Source of the DNA: Saccharospirillaceae bacterium
Lineage (GTDB): Bacteria > Pseudomonadota > Gammaproteobacteria > Pseudomonadales > Oceanobacteraceae
DNA length: 64,000 nt
Direction: 5' to 3'
Assembly (NCBI GenBank): GCA_022448365.1
Contig: JAKVCS010000006.1
Span: forward strand, 1 to 64,000
Under the pieces are notes generated by a model. It made no database searches. It was not told the origin of the DNA and worked only from the letters and a program-made list of their open reading frames with translations. Shown here one piece after another: positions 7,801 to 15,847 of the stretch; positions within the stretch are counted from its first letter, which is position 1; every line of letters begins with the position of its first letter. The position numbers and the translations under genes are program-made.

Positions 7801-9126
7801 TTCCACAACCCTCAAATTGTGAGGATCCACATCGATACGGCTGTAGTCATCAATATTGCCAATGCGCTTTACATCATCAATACCTTTTTGTGGAAAAGCA
7901 CCGTGTCCGAAGAGAGGGTCCCCCAATCGCTTATACTTATAAATCGAACCAAGTGAGCCAACCCCTCCTCGATAACTAACTACAGCGTCACCAGCTGAGT
8001 TGTAACCCCAATTTTTATACGGAGAGCCGTTTTCAAATACAGATTCTAAAAGGTCACACCTTCCTGAAACGTCGGTATAAGGTAGGCCATTATATAGAAA
8101 GCCATGAATCACGCTTATTTCACGCCCCTTAGGGCCCGTTATTCCGCCCAAAAGCCTGCCATACAACTGTTGATTTGCATCCCCACAACTAGGATGGAAA
8201 GGTTTAACTGTCATATTCCAATGAGCTTCTCCCTGTTTCACAGAGCTAATGTAAGAATTTTCATATTCAGCTATAGGAGGAGCTTGCCCATTAAATTCCT
8301 TACTTATTATCAAATTATTATTAAATGGATCAGTTACTTTTGCAAAAATGGTATTATTATAAGCTCCTGATAACTCACCACTTGGATCTACATTTGACCA
8401 TGCAATCTGAGTCTCAACACCATTCATTGTGGTTATATTGGTAAGAAAGGCCATTTCCTGACTAAAAGTTACAACTCCTAACTCATCAATATCAGAGGCG
8501 ATCTTAAATTCCTCAATATCGCCATTAGATCGCTGATATATAAATCCAGCGTAACTTACCGGTTTACAGACATGCTTTCTGCCATTTTCAGAAATTCCGC
8601 ACTGATAGTTATATCTAGCACTTAATTTACTGGAAAGAGGATGAACAGTATGATTCTTAAAAGGAGATAGAGCGATAACTACATCGGTATCAGGAGCGGG
8701 GGATGAAATTAAGGTCTCTAAATTCCTGCGGTAGGTGTTATCGTAAAATACATGCTCACTACCGTCTTCAGCTCTATAAATAACCTTTTGGCCTTGCTCG
8801 AATCCCTCAAACATCACATATTGATTGTATGAGTAACTCCATCGAGCAGTAATACCACCATCAGGCCATATGAATTTACTATTATAATAGACTGAGAAAT
8901 TAGCTCCCCCCTCACGTGTTTTCGGTACAAGCTCATGAGAATAAAAGTTATTCCCTGACACAATATGTATTGGGTTCGTGCCGCCGCTCATATCCGGGCA
9001 CCCTTCTGATGGGTCACCTGCGTCATCGTTCCCGACGTACTTAGTTACCGCACCAGCAAGAGAGCTCTCAATAAAGAAAACGGCTGTAAATACGATTAAA
9101 TAATGAAGAATTTTCACCAAAATCAC
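4888..9126 (-). CDS. Large exported RHS/YD-repeat protein with calcium-binding-type C-terminal repeats
   Basis: A 1412-residue protein with an N-terminal signal peptide (VKILHYLIVFTAVFFIESS, cleavage near residue 24-26). An N-terminal region with SVYYNSKF and YRAEDGSEHVFYDN is like other RHS shells. Residues from about 480 to 1290 hold many YD/RHS repeats (for example YDQFGNVYNKSV, YDLMGNIYQD, YGYNAKGQRVVKE) that form the cocoon-like RHS barrel. The last roughly 120 residues contain two DxDGxxDSWE-K-F units with DGDEDGDGINNLTELK and GDFDNDGVTDAAEF, typical Asp-rich calcium-binding repeats. The terminal RHS core expected after EEYYYLEDQMVAMKR is missing here and is encoded by the next gene, which is in another frame and 2 bp away. 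Long A/T-rich stretches suggest transfer. Confidence 0.92.
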   Translation of the reverse strand: MILVKILHYLIVFTAVFFIESSLAGAVTKYVGNDDAGDPSEGCPDMSGGTNPIHIVSGNNFYSHELVPKTREGGANFSVYYNSKFIWPDGGITARWSYSYNQYVMFEGFEQGQKVIYRAEDGSEHVFYDNTYRRNLETLISSPAPDTDVVIALSPFKNHTVHPLSSKLSARYNYQCGISENGRKHVCKPVSYAGFIYQRSNGDIEEFKIASDIDELGVVTFSQEMAFLTNITTMNGVETQIAWSNVDPSGELSGAYNNTIFAKVTDPFNNNLIISKEFNGQAPPIAEYENSYISSVKQGEAHWNMTVKPFHPSCGDANQQLYGRLLGGITGPKGREISVIHGFLYNGLPYTDVSGRCDLLESVFENGSPYKNWGYNSAGDAVVSYRGGVGSLGSIYKYKRLGDPLFGHGAFPQKGIDDVKRIGNIDDYSRIDVDPHNLRVVENQLGHQTTYDITSGKDKGDWENTVKMGSISGGGSSSCVPTNASYVYDVNGDLDSIDRDGVITEYDFRNINIMGDFPGMVTRKTHAKNTPLEYTETFRSVAYYRLDNKVWSNEGLYFFPEPRQKKLRGLTIDYEYYPDHRRIKKRTETDTTTHTVPYTTAGKQRVWAYVYDLYPSGAVQKRTVSNPDNTIDVHEYYADGNLKSVESGAEKYTFSEYNSFGLPEKVTNTNGLETTIAYINGHDGYLISSVTFNGETTHYDYSPHSVLEKVRYPNGLELTYKFNAAKKLESITDNAGNNIQVTVTDSILGAAHNGNGTRTRKVEYKDADGQVVFANESVQNSLFKLHKVISQVPNASDNSISMKEYLYDESGDQVKTIDHNASYIDSSGNKKRGNLQTTKVYDVLDRITSVLVTVPADQDTLLKEVEYGYDDYGNQDLVKDGRGVETKYVFNGWGEVIQEESTATGKTIYEYDGGLLKKKTHADSSVKSYQYSKGRLRKVTTIGPAGTTVTEYGYDAFSNDANNLNYGKGKQTSSSTEASSEVYQYDQFGNVYNKSVSIGGMNYNSGYKYDDYGQLSEMLYPNSVTLNYVRDDKGFLRSIEIKGNALSNAQVLVSDIKYNPFAGVSEYTLGNGIKHVISRDKNGSVSLIESSYGNTKVSSLDYHFDAGNIYTIIDNVSNAQSQSFDYNIKGMLAKASGAYGDISYKYDESLNRKSKQENSVLETYQYPNDSNRLSWVDRKVDGTTERRSFQYDLMGNIYQDSHFSTEASANYIYDQNNQLIEMSRSVSPGSAVMTPVARYGYNAKGQRVVKETAEQQWEGKHFHYDQQGKIISITNKDGVVLEEYYYLEDQMVAMKRNEDLDEDGLLDSWEVKYFGSLVKTADGDEDGDGINNLTELKDKTDPMDDRSGGTEDDLDGDGMPDSWEIKHFATISRDGTGDFDNDGVTDAAEFTAGSSPTFNIAWFIPVLSITLN

Positions 9127-9248
9127 ATCCCTATAAAATAATTTTTCCGATTATAATACAATTATCACTTATGCAAAAAACAAATTGTATAACAAAAGAT
9201 ATTTAGCACAACAACCGTCTATTTTAATCGCTCGCCTTAGACGATGCC

Positions 9249-9286
9249 TAAAAAAACCCGCGATCCTGATCGGATGGCGGGTTTTC
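9249..9286 (-). terminator. Rho-independent terminator of rpmE
   Basis: AAAACCCGC (9253-9261) pairs with GCGGGTTTT (9277-9285), with further ATCC/GGAT pairing inside. On the minus strand the stem is followed by a run of six T, right after the rpmE stop at 9302. Confidence 0.9.
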
Positions 9287-9301
9287 TCTGAGCAGTATCG
9301 A

Positions 9302-9511
9302 TTACTTCTTGAAAGCACCGAAACGCTTCTTGAACTTATCGATACGACCGCCGGTATCAACAACTTTCTGCTTACCAGTGTAGAACGGGTGACAAGCAGA
9401 GCATACGTCCAAAGACATAGTACCTGGCTTAGTAGACTTAGTGTTTAACACATTACCGCAAGAACAGGTCGCAACCAGCTCTGCGTATTCTGGATGAATT
9501 TCGTTTTGCAT
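9302..9511 (-). CDS. rpmE: 50S ribosomal protein L31
   Basis: A 69-residue ribosomal protein L31. It begins [20 protein letters not shown] and contains the second cysteine pair in [20 protein letters not shown], so it is the zinc-binding (C+) form, and it ends in a basic [11 protein letters not shown]. The start at 9511 is preferred over an in-frame ATG 21 bp upstream because AGAGG lies six to seven bases before it and because the family begins here. It is divergent from priA, the usual gammaproteobacterial arrangement, and has its own terminator at 9249-9286. Confidence 0.97.
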   Translation of the reverse strand: MQNEIHPEYAELVATCSCGNVLNTKSTKPGTMSLDVCSACHPFYTGKQKVVDTGGRIDKFKKRFGAFKK

Positions 9512-9656
9512 GACAAACCTCTTAATCTTCATGCCGCCACTGTCAGAACTTCTGTCAGCACCGCATTACTGATTGCTTAGTTAGCGAATAAATGCCCTTG
9601 CATGGGCAATAAGGACGCGCATAATACCAGAGCCAACGTCAGCAGCAAGCCTTTTC

Positions 9657-11888
9657 ATGTCCTTTTTTGTCGTCACCATCGCCCTGCCCGTGCCTCTGCG
9701 CCGCAACTTCGACTACTTACCGGTTGTGGGCGAAAGCCGTGAGCAGTATCAGCCAGGACAACGCATCAAGGCGGAGTTCGGCCGCCAATTGCTGACGGGG
9801 ATTGTGATGGGAACGGCCGATCAAACGGAAGTTCCGGCCAACAAACTGAAACCCTTACTGGAGCGGCTGGACGACAAACCCCTCGTCGACTCACAAACCC
9901 TGAATCTGTGCCAATGGCTGGCCGGTTATTATCATCACAGTCTTGGCGAAGTATTAGAGCTGGCGTTACCCGCTATGTTACGCCGTGGCTGCGATCTGAC
10001 CGAGGCCGATGAAAAGGTCTGGCTGAAGCAAACGAATACCTCAGAGCCGGAACTGAAAGGCGCCAAGCAACAATCGTTATGGCAGCTGTTTCAGCAGCAA
10101 GCGCAATGGGCCCATAAAGAGCTGACTTCCCGTGGTTACACCCTGGCACAGCTGAAACGCCTGGCTGAACTGGATCTGATTCAAGAAAGCGAACAACTGC
10201 CGCTGCCTGCTATCGCCGAACAGCGCTCGCAACCATTACCTCTGAACAGCGAGCAACAAAAAGCGGTGGATCACATTGGCCGCTATTTCGGCGGTTTTAA
10301 ACCCTGCTTGCTGGAGGGGGTGACCGGCTCCGGTAAAACCGAAGTTTACCTGCAACTGATCGCCAAAGCGCTGGCCGATAACAAACAGGTGCTGGTATTG
10401 GTACCGGAGATTGGCCTGACTCCACAAACCGTTGGCCGCTTCCGTGCTCGGTTTGATGTTCCGGTAGCACTGCTGCATTCTGGCTTGAATGACAGAGAAC
10501 GCCTGCAAGGCTGGCGCCAGTGCCAGGAAGGCAAAGCACGCATTCTGATTGGTACCCGCTCGGCGATTTTTACCCCACTGCCGGATCTTGGTCTGATTAT
10601 TCTCGACGAAGAGCACGACGCTTCTTTCAAGCAACAAGATGGTTTGCGCTATTCCGCCCGCGACTTCGCACTGGTGCGTGGCAGCAAAGCTCGAGTACCC
10701 GTAGTGCTTGGCTCTGCGACCCCGGCACTGGAAACCCTGCATAACGCAGTCACGGGTAAATACCTGCACCTGAAGTTATTACGCCGAGCCGGTAACGCCA
10801 AGCCGCCCGCAATGAAGCTACACAGTATTTTGCATCAGCCGCTTACCGCTGGTTTTGCCCAACCGGTGCTGGCGAAAATGCAACAACATCTCCAGAACGG
10901 CAAGCAAGTTCTGGTGTTTATCAACCGTCGTGGATTTGCACCGTTACTCGCCTGCCGACAATGTGGCTGGATGGCCGAATGCCGTCGCTGCGATGCGCGC
11001 TTAACCTTGCATCAACACCCTGCACACTTGCATTGTCACCACTGTGATTTTCAGCAAAGCATCCCTGACCATTGTCCGAGCTGCCACAGTACCGATATAG
11101 AACCCATCGGTCAGGGAACTGAAAAAGTCGAACAGCAACTGCAGGATTTATTTTCGGGGTTTCCGATACGCCGGGTAGATCGCGACAGCGTCCGCAGTAA
11201 ACAGGCTTTCGATGAACTATTCGAAGAGATTCATAACGGCGGTCCCTGCATTCTGGTCGGCACCCAAATGCTGGCCAAGGGCCATCACTTTCCCGACGTT
11301 ACCATGGTGGTAGTGCTCGACAGCGACTCTGGCCTATTCAGTGCTGATTTTCGTGGTATGGAACACAGCGCCCAACTGATTCTTCAGGTTGCAGGGCGTG
11401 CCGGTCGAGCCGACTCTCCTGGCGAAGTATGGATTCAGACTTTGTATGCTGATCACCCGCAATTAAATCTGTTATTGGACAGTGGTTATCACGCATTGGC
11501 GTTGTCTATGCTGCAGGCGCGTAATTCGCAACAATTACCACCCTACAGTTTTATGGCATTACTGCGCAGTGAATGCGAGGATCGTCATCAGGCACAACAG
11601 TTATTGCAACACGCTCGCGGTTTTATTCAGGAATTTCAGCGGCAGCACCACCAGCAACGCGACCGCCAGGGGTTACATTTGGCGCATGAGGGGGTGAATC
11701 TGCTTGGGCCTTTCCCTGCAATTATGGAGCGCCGTGCCGGACGCTTCCGTCAGCAGCTGCAGATTTTTGCCAAAGAACGGGCTGCACTGCACAGTGTCTC
11801 CGCGGCGCTAGTACAGTTTCTGGAACAGCAAAAAGGCTTCCACAAGGTACGCTGGCATCTGGACATTGACCCGCTCGACACGCTGTAG
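9657..11888 (+). CDS. priA: Primosomal protein N' (replication restart helicase PriA)
   Basis: A 743-residue PriA, the 3'-to-5' DNA helicase that recognises stalled forks and loads the primosome. The N-terminal DNA-binding domain (VTIALPVPLRRNFDYLP) is followed by the helicase core with Walker A GVTGSGKTEVY and the DEEH box (LIILDEEHDASFK). The zinc-binding insert has paired cysteines in CRQCGWMAECRRCD and CHHCDFQQS...CPSC. Helicase motifs V and VI (GTQMLAKGHHFP, QVAGRAGRAD) follow. The length is normal for the family. It is divergent from rpmE, and the gene downstream is an unrelated CheW-like gene on the same strand. Confidence 0.98.
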   Translation: MSFFVVTIALPVPLRRNFDYLPVVGESREQYQPGQRIKAEFGRQLLTGIVMGTADQTEVPANKLKPLLERLDDKPLVDSQTLNLCQWLAGYYHHSLGEVLELALPAMLRRGCDLTEADEKVWLKQTNTSEPELKGAKQQSLWQLFQQQAQWAHKELTSRGYTLAQLKRLAELDLIQESEQLPLPAIAEQRSQPLPLNSEQQKAVDHIGRYFGGFKPCLLEGVTGSGKTEVYLQLIAKALADNKQVLVLVPEIGLTPQTVGRFRARFDVPVALLHSGLNDRERLQGWRQCQEGKARILIGTRSAIFTPLPDLGLIILDEEHDASFKQQDGLRYSARDFALVRGSKARVPVVLGSATPALETLHNAVTGKYLHLKLLRRAGNAKPPAMKLHSILHQPLTAGFAQPVLAKMQQHLQNGKQVLVFINRRGFAPLLACRQCGWMAECRRCDARLTLHQHPAHLHCHHCDFQQSIPDHCPSCHSTDIEPIGQGTEKVEQQLQDLFSGFPIRRVDRDSVRSKQAFDELFEEIHNGGPCILVGTQMLAKGHHFPDVTMVVVLDSDSGLFSADFRGMEHSAQLILQVAGRAGRADSPGEVWIQTLYADHPQLNLLLDSGYHALALSMLQARNSQQLPPYSFMALLRSECEDRHQAQQLLQHARGFIQEFQRQHHQQRDRQGLHLAHEGVNLLGPFPAIMERRAGRFRQQLQIFAKERAALHSVSAALVQFLEQQKGFHKVRWHLDIDPLDTL

Positions 11889-11997
11889 ATTGACCTGACA
11901 GAACAATGGAAAGATGCAACGGCATCCATGCACAAAAGGGAACGTCTATACTGGGTCAAAACGCATCTTGTGTTCTAGCCGTCAGCCAGAGGCCACT

Positions 11998-12780
11998 ATG
12001 GAATATCTCAGTTTTCGCCATGGAAAACAGTACTACGCCGTGCCAATCGAAAGTGTCCGCTTTATTACGGCCGACCATAATCTAGACCGTACCCGCGTTG
12101 CGACAGGCAACGGCAATCAATATGACATGGTCGATTTCGACGGGCAGTCTTGCGTGGTATTGTCTCTGGCAAATTTATTGGGTGAAGACTCCGCACAACG
12201 CGCTACAAGTGAGCTGGTCGAATTATTGTTCGCACGCGAGCAAGACCATGTTGACTGGCTTGATACACTGGAACAAAGCCTGATCAGCGGTACTGCATTC
12301 ACGGCAGACACAGACCAGAATTTATCGGCCTTTGGTCAATGGTGCCGAGGATTTCGTAGCGACAACCTGATGCTGCAACAGCTGCTGGCTAAGTTCGACA
12401 CTCCGCATCGTCGTATTTATGCCCTGGCTGAGGAATTACTCGACATGCGTAATCAAGGTGAAAACGATGCCGCGATCGAAATTCTCAACGAACACAAGCG
12501 CACAACACTGGTGCGGTTGCAGACATTGTTCACCGATGCCCGCAACATGATCAGTTCAAGCGTTCGTCCAACCGTCATCATGATTCAGAGCAGCAGTGAT
12601 CAGGTTATTGGTCTTAAAGTGGATGATATTGGCGAAGTCTTTAGCTGTCGCACCGAACAGCAAGACCTCAGTGCCGATGAATTTCTGCCGGTCTTTGCCC
12701 TGGCTTGGCTAAAGGATATCGAACTGAGCGATGGCAAAACCACGGTTATGCAACTGGACCCAAAGCGCTTGATGCATTGA
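11998..12780 (+). CDS. CheW-like coupling protein with an internal CZB-like helical insert
   Basis: A 260-residue protein. Residues 1-65 match the first half of a CheW domain (EYLSFRHGKQYYAVPIESVR, then VDFDGQSCVVLSLANLLG). Residues 190-257 match the second half (PTVIMIQSSSDQVIGLKVDDIGEV, FALAWLKDIEL, MQLDPKRL). Between them, residues 70-188 are helical with the layout of a chemoreceptor zinc-binding (CZB) domain: EQDHVDWLDTLEQSL, AFGQWCRGF, FDTPHRRIYALAEELL. H84 and H137 are kept, but Ser/Ala stands where the CZB Cys is expected and Tyr141 replaces the second His of PHxxxH. It would couple receptors to a CheA-type kinase, perhaps ChpA encoded nearby. The start at 11998 is chosen for the AGAGG site; a longer frame exists upstream. 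Zinc binding is doubtful. Confidence 0.8.
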   Translation: MEYLSFRHGKQYYAVPIESVRFITADHNLDRTRVATGNGNQYDMVDFDGQSCVVLSLANLLGEDSAQRATSELVELLFAREQDHVDWLDTLEQSLISGTAFTADTDQNLSAFGQWCRGFRSDNLMLQQLLAKFDTPHRRIYALAEELLDMRNQGENDAAIEILNEHKRTTLVRLQTLFTDARNMISSSVRPTVIMIQSSSDQVIGLKVDDIGEVFSCRTEQQDLSADEFLPVFALAWLKDIELSDGKTTVMQLDPKRLMH

Positions 12781-12862
12781 TCCACGCTTCACACCTTCAG
12801 ACACACACTTCCATGACAAGAGCTGATAAACTGCAGTTCTTTTTTGTCTGAGCGAATCTGCA

Positions 12863-13387
12863 GTGCAATTCCTAAGCCCCGACCCGACGCTACGCCCCGA
12901 CCTAAAAGGGCTGAATCTGAAAAATCCAATCCACTTGCTGGCTTTTGGCTTGGGTTCAGGCCTGCCTAAAACAGCCCCCGGAACCTGGGGAACTCTGGCA
13001 GCATTGCCGGTTTGGCTGCTCTTATTACAAGGCGTACCAACCCTGCCCTACCTTGGCGTGTTGCTGGCAGGCTTTGCTTTGGGAGTTGTGGTGTGTGAGT
13101 TTACTTCCCGCGACCTGGGTGTGCACGACCATGGCGGCATCGTCTGGGATGAATGGATTGGTTTATGGATTACCTATCTATGGCTGCCACAATCGTCAGC
13201 CGCTGACATCAGCTGGGGCTGGGTCTTGTACGGCTTCTTACTGTTCCGACTGTTCGATATTATTAAACCCTGGCCAATAAAATGGCTGGATAAAAAAGTA
13301 CATGGCGGCTTTGGTATCATGATCGATGATGTTCTTGCCGGTGTTTTTGCTTTTAGTGCTGTGCAGCTAACCGCGGCATGGTTTTAA
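12863..13387 (+). CDS. pgpA: Phosphatidylglycerophosphatase A
   Basis: A 174-residue membrane enzyme that removes phosphate from phosphatidylglycerophosphate in phosphatidylglycerol synthesis. It shows the family segments LAFGLGSGLPKTAPGTWGT, DHGGIVWDEWIGLW and FRLFDIIKPWPI plus the C-terminal GGFGIMIDDVLAG, with three to four hydrophobic helices. The start is GTG at 12863; no earlier in-frame start fits the family. In many gammaproteobacteria pgpA follows ribD-nusB-thiL. Here it stands alone between a CheW-like gene and a NifX-like gene. Confidence 0.95.
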   Translation: MQFLSPDPTLRPDLKGLNLKNPIHLLAFGLGSGLPKTAPGTWGTLAALPVWLLLLQGVPTLPYLGVLLAGFALGVVVCEFTSRDLGVHDHGGIVWDEWIGLWITYLWLPQSSAADISWGWVLYGFLLFRLFDIIKPWPIKWLDKKVHGGFGIMIDDVLAGVFAFSAVQLTAAWF

Positions 13388-13412
13388 CACGAGTTATTCC
13401 TGAGAGTTATCT

Positions 13413-13763
13413 ATGAAAATTGCTGTAGCCAGCTTAAACGGTGAAACCGTTTGCGGCCAACCCGGACGTTGCCGTACCTTTATTTTGTTCGATACCGACG
13501 GGTTTGAGGTTTTTGACGAGGAAAACATCGAGTTTAGTGAAGACTATGTTCTGCAAGGGTTTAACGCCGACAAAACTCACCCAGTGGATAAAGTTGATGT
13601 ACTGATTGCTTCCGCCATTGGTGAAGGCCTGGTTAATCAGCTTCAGCAACGCGACGTCATTGCAGTGGCAACCACTGTGAAAGATGCGCGTGAGGCTGCG
13701 CAGCGCTTCCTTGATGGTGATTTACCAATCAAAGACGCTAAAAAGAAGAAAAAGAAATCGTAG
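13413..13763 (+). CDS. NifX/NifB-family iron-cluster-binding-like protein
   Basis: A 116-residue protein with the dinitrogenase iron-molybdenum cofactor biosynthesis fold seen in NifX, NafY and the NifB C-terminus: MKIAVASLNGETVCGQPGRC at the start, VDVLIASAIGEGLVNQLQQRDV in the middle and a REAAQRFLDGDL helix. It ends in a run of lysines (KKKKKKS). No other nitrogen-fixation gene is present, so a role in nitrogenase is unlikely. Such stand-alone proteins occur widely in gammaproteobacteria and their function is not settled. It is 25 bp downstream of pgpA and 35 bp before the TRAP genes. Confidence 0.8.
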   Translation: MKIAVASLNGETVCGQPGRCRTFILFDTDGFEVFDEENIEFSEDYVLQGFNADKTHPVDKVDVLIASAIGEGLVNQLQQRDVIAVATTVKDAREAAQRFLDGDLPIKDAKKKKKKS

Positions 13764-13798
13764 CGACCCCTCATCAGGCAACCGGATATTGCTCAGCC

Positions 13799-14317
13799 AT
13801 GTTAAAAAAATTACTTTTTATTGATCGCTTTACCACACAGACAGGAAGAGTCGTGCGCTGGCTTTCGCTGTTGATGGTGCTGTTTTCTGTTGCAGTCGTG
13901 GTTTTGCGTTATGTTTTTGAAATCCCCTCTATTGCACTGCAGGAGAGCGTTATGTATCTCCATGCATCGCTATTTATGCTGGGTGCTGCGTATACATGGC
14001 AACAAGGCGGACATGTCAGAGTGGATGTTTTTTATCGTAATTTTTCCCGCAGGCAGAAAAATCTGGTCGATCGGTGCGGCATCATATTTTTGCTGTTACC
14101 GGTTTGTATTTTTATGCTTTACAGTAGCTGGCATTACGTATCTGTCGCCTGGCAGATTGGTGAAAAGTCTCAGGAAGCCGGCGGTTTACCCTTTGTCTAT
14201 CTGTTAAAAACACTGATTTTATTACTGCCGTTTTTAATGATTCTGCAGGCTATTGCGGAGTTCGCTAAAACCTTCTTGCCTGCTCAGGAGCACCCAGAGG
14301 AGATTCATCATGGCTGA
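13799..14317 (+). CDS. TRAP transporter small permease subunit (DctQ type)
   Basis: A 172-residue inner-membrane protein with four predicted helices, containing the DctQ pattern: WLSLLMVLFSVAVVVLRYVF, QESVMYLHASLFMLGAAYTW, HVRVDVFYRNFSRRQKN and a final LKTLILLLPFLMILQAIAEF. It forms the membrane part of a tripartite ATP-independent periplasmic transporter together with the large subunit, which it overlaps by 8 bp. The sodium-driven TRAP systems take up organic acids and related solutes. The LQES-x-x-Y-LHA signature is typical of the TakQ-like branch (keto-acid/mannitol-chloroaromatic subgroup). The substrate cannot be told without the binding protein. Confidence 0.92.
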   Translation: MLKKLLFIDRFTTQTGRVVRWLSLLMVLFSVAVVVLRYVFEIPSIALQESVMYLHASLFMLGAAYTWQQGGHVRVDVFYRNFSRRQKNLVDRCGIIFLLLPVCIFMLYSSWHYVSVAWQIGEKSQEAGGLPFVYLLKTLILLLPFLMILQAIAEFAKTFLPAQEHPEEIHHG

Positions 14318-15686
14318 GTGGATGCCTCTGATCTTATTTATTTTTGTGTGTCTGGTATTAATGGCGGGCTTCCCGGTAGCATTTACTCTGGCGGGTACGT
14401 CGCTGTTATTTGCGGGTATCGGGGTTATCAGCGGTACGTTAGATACCGCTTTCCTCACTGCATTACCCAACCGTCTATTTGGCATCATCAGTAATCAGAT
14501 TTTAATTGCAGTACCGCTGTTCGTATTTATGGGGGTCATGCTGGAGAAGTCCCGAATCGCCGAGCAGTTACTCCGCAATATGGGGATGTTGTTTGGACCG
14601 CTGCGTGGTGGCCTGGGGTTCTCAGTCATCCTGGTCGGTATGCTGATGGCCGCCAGTACCGGTATTATCGGTGCGACAGTTGTAACGATGGGTCTGATCT
14701 CGTTGCCCACTATGTTGAAACAGGGGTATAGCCCGGCCCTGGCTACAGGCAATATTTGTGCAACGGGAACCCTCGGACAAATTATTCCACCTTCCACTGC
14801 ACTGATTATTCTCGGAGACGTGCTATCCAGCGCCTATCAGCAAGCACAGTTGAAGATGGGCATTTTCACACCGGAAACCGTCTCAGTTGCAGACTTGTTT
14901 GTTGGCGCCTTAATTCCCGGACTCATTCTGGTCGCCGGGTATTTATTGTATGTTGCGGGTGTTGCCTTTTTTAAGCCCGCAGCAGCCCCTGCAGTTCAGG
15001 ACCGTCCACCGCTGTCAAAAGACTTTATTGCGCAGTTGCTAAAAGGTCTGATTCCACCACTGGCATTAATTATTGCGGTATTAGGTTCTATTCTGGCTGG
15101 TATTGCCACGCCCACAGAAGCAGCGGGGATCGGTGCTTTTGGCGCCACGCTGCTGGCAGTCTTTTACGGTGAGTTCGATTTAAAACGCCTGCGTGAAGTC
15201 ATGGATTCGACGCTGCAGGTGACCAGCATGGTATTTATGATTTTTATTGGCGCAGCGTTGTTCTCGTTGGTATTCCGCGGCTTTGGTGGTGAAGAATTGG
15301 TTCACTCAGCGTTCACTGATATGCCAGGCGGTGTCTTCGGTGCCATGCTGGTTGTCATGCTGGTGATCTTTCTGCTTGGTTTTATTCTCGACTTTATTGA
15401 GATCACTTTTGTTGTTGTTCCGATTGTTGCGCCAGTGCTACTGGTCATGGGAGTCGATCCAGTATGGCTGGGCATCATGATTGCCATCAATCTGCAAACC
15501 TCATTTCTGACGCCGCCTTTTGGCTTTGCACTGTTTTATTTACGGGGTGTCGCGCCCCCCAGCATTCCGACCCGAACGATTTATCGCGGTGTCATGCCGT
15601 TTATTCTGATTCAGATTGGTGTACTGATTTTGTTGGCTATATTTCCGGAATTGGCCACCTGGCTACCCAACCAAATCTATGGTTAG
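14310..15686 (+). CDS. TRAP transporter large permease subunit (DctM type)
   Basis: A 458-residue, about 12-helix integral membrane subunit that performs the cation-coupled transport step. It begins MAEWMPLILFIFVCLVLMAGFPVAF and has the family segments SNQILIAVPLFVFMG, AASTGIIGATVVTMGLISLP, TGNICATGTLGQIIPPST and IATPTEAAGIGAFGA. ATG at 14310 is preferred over an upstream in-frame start because it has AGAGGAG before it and overlaps the dctQ stop. The extra loop in the middle (SSAYQQAQLKMGIFTPETVSVADLF) is typical of the TakM-like branch. No periplasmic solute-binding (DctP/TakP) gene lies next to it, so that partner must be encoded elsewhere. Confidence 0.95.
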   Translation: MAEWMPLILFIFVCLVLMAGFPVAFTLAGTSLLFAGIGVISGTLDTAFLTALPNRLFGIISNQILIAVPLFVFMGVMLEKSRIAEQLLRNMGMLFGPLRGGLGFSVILVGMLMAASTGIIGATVVTMGLISLPTMLKQGYSPALATGNICATGTLGQIIPPSTALIILGDVLSSAYQQAQLKMGIFTPETVSVADLFVGALIPGLILVAGYLLYVAGVAFFKPAAAPAVQDRPPLSKDFIAQLLKGLIPPLALIIAVLGSILAGIATPTEAAGIGAFGATLLAVFYGEFDLKRLREVMDSTLQVTSMVFMIFIGAALFSLVFRGFGGEELVHSAFTDMPGGVFGAMLVVMLVIFLLGFILDFIEITFVVVPIVAPVLLVMGVDPVWLGIMIAINLQTSFLTPPFGFALFYLRGVAPPSIPTRTIYRGVMPFILIQIGVLILLAIFPELATWLPNQIYG

Positions 15687-15847
15687 CTGCCTTTTCGGCC
15701 ATATGCGAAGGTATTATGGTCAGGCAACTGTAATTATTGCCACTATGGCTATACAAAGTTCCCGCATCCCCGCCCCAAATGGGTGTGCGGCGTGCTCAAA
15801 AAGCAGTAAACTCGCGCCAGAATAATCACAATGTCAGGTCATAGCCG

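Noticed and set aside
10236-10769. A 177-codon minus-strand frame inside priA
   Set aside because: Antisense shadow of the PriA helicase core. No recognisable protein features.
12828-12848. AACTGCAGTT palindrome followed by a T run, resembling a terminator
   Set aside because: The palindrome has no loop and too few pairs to form a stable stem, so it is not a normal intrinsic terminator.
13413-13763. Nitrogen-fixation role for the NifX-like protein
   Set aside because: No other nif genes are present, and stand-alone NifX-fold proteins are common in non-fixing bacteria.
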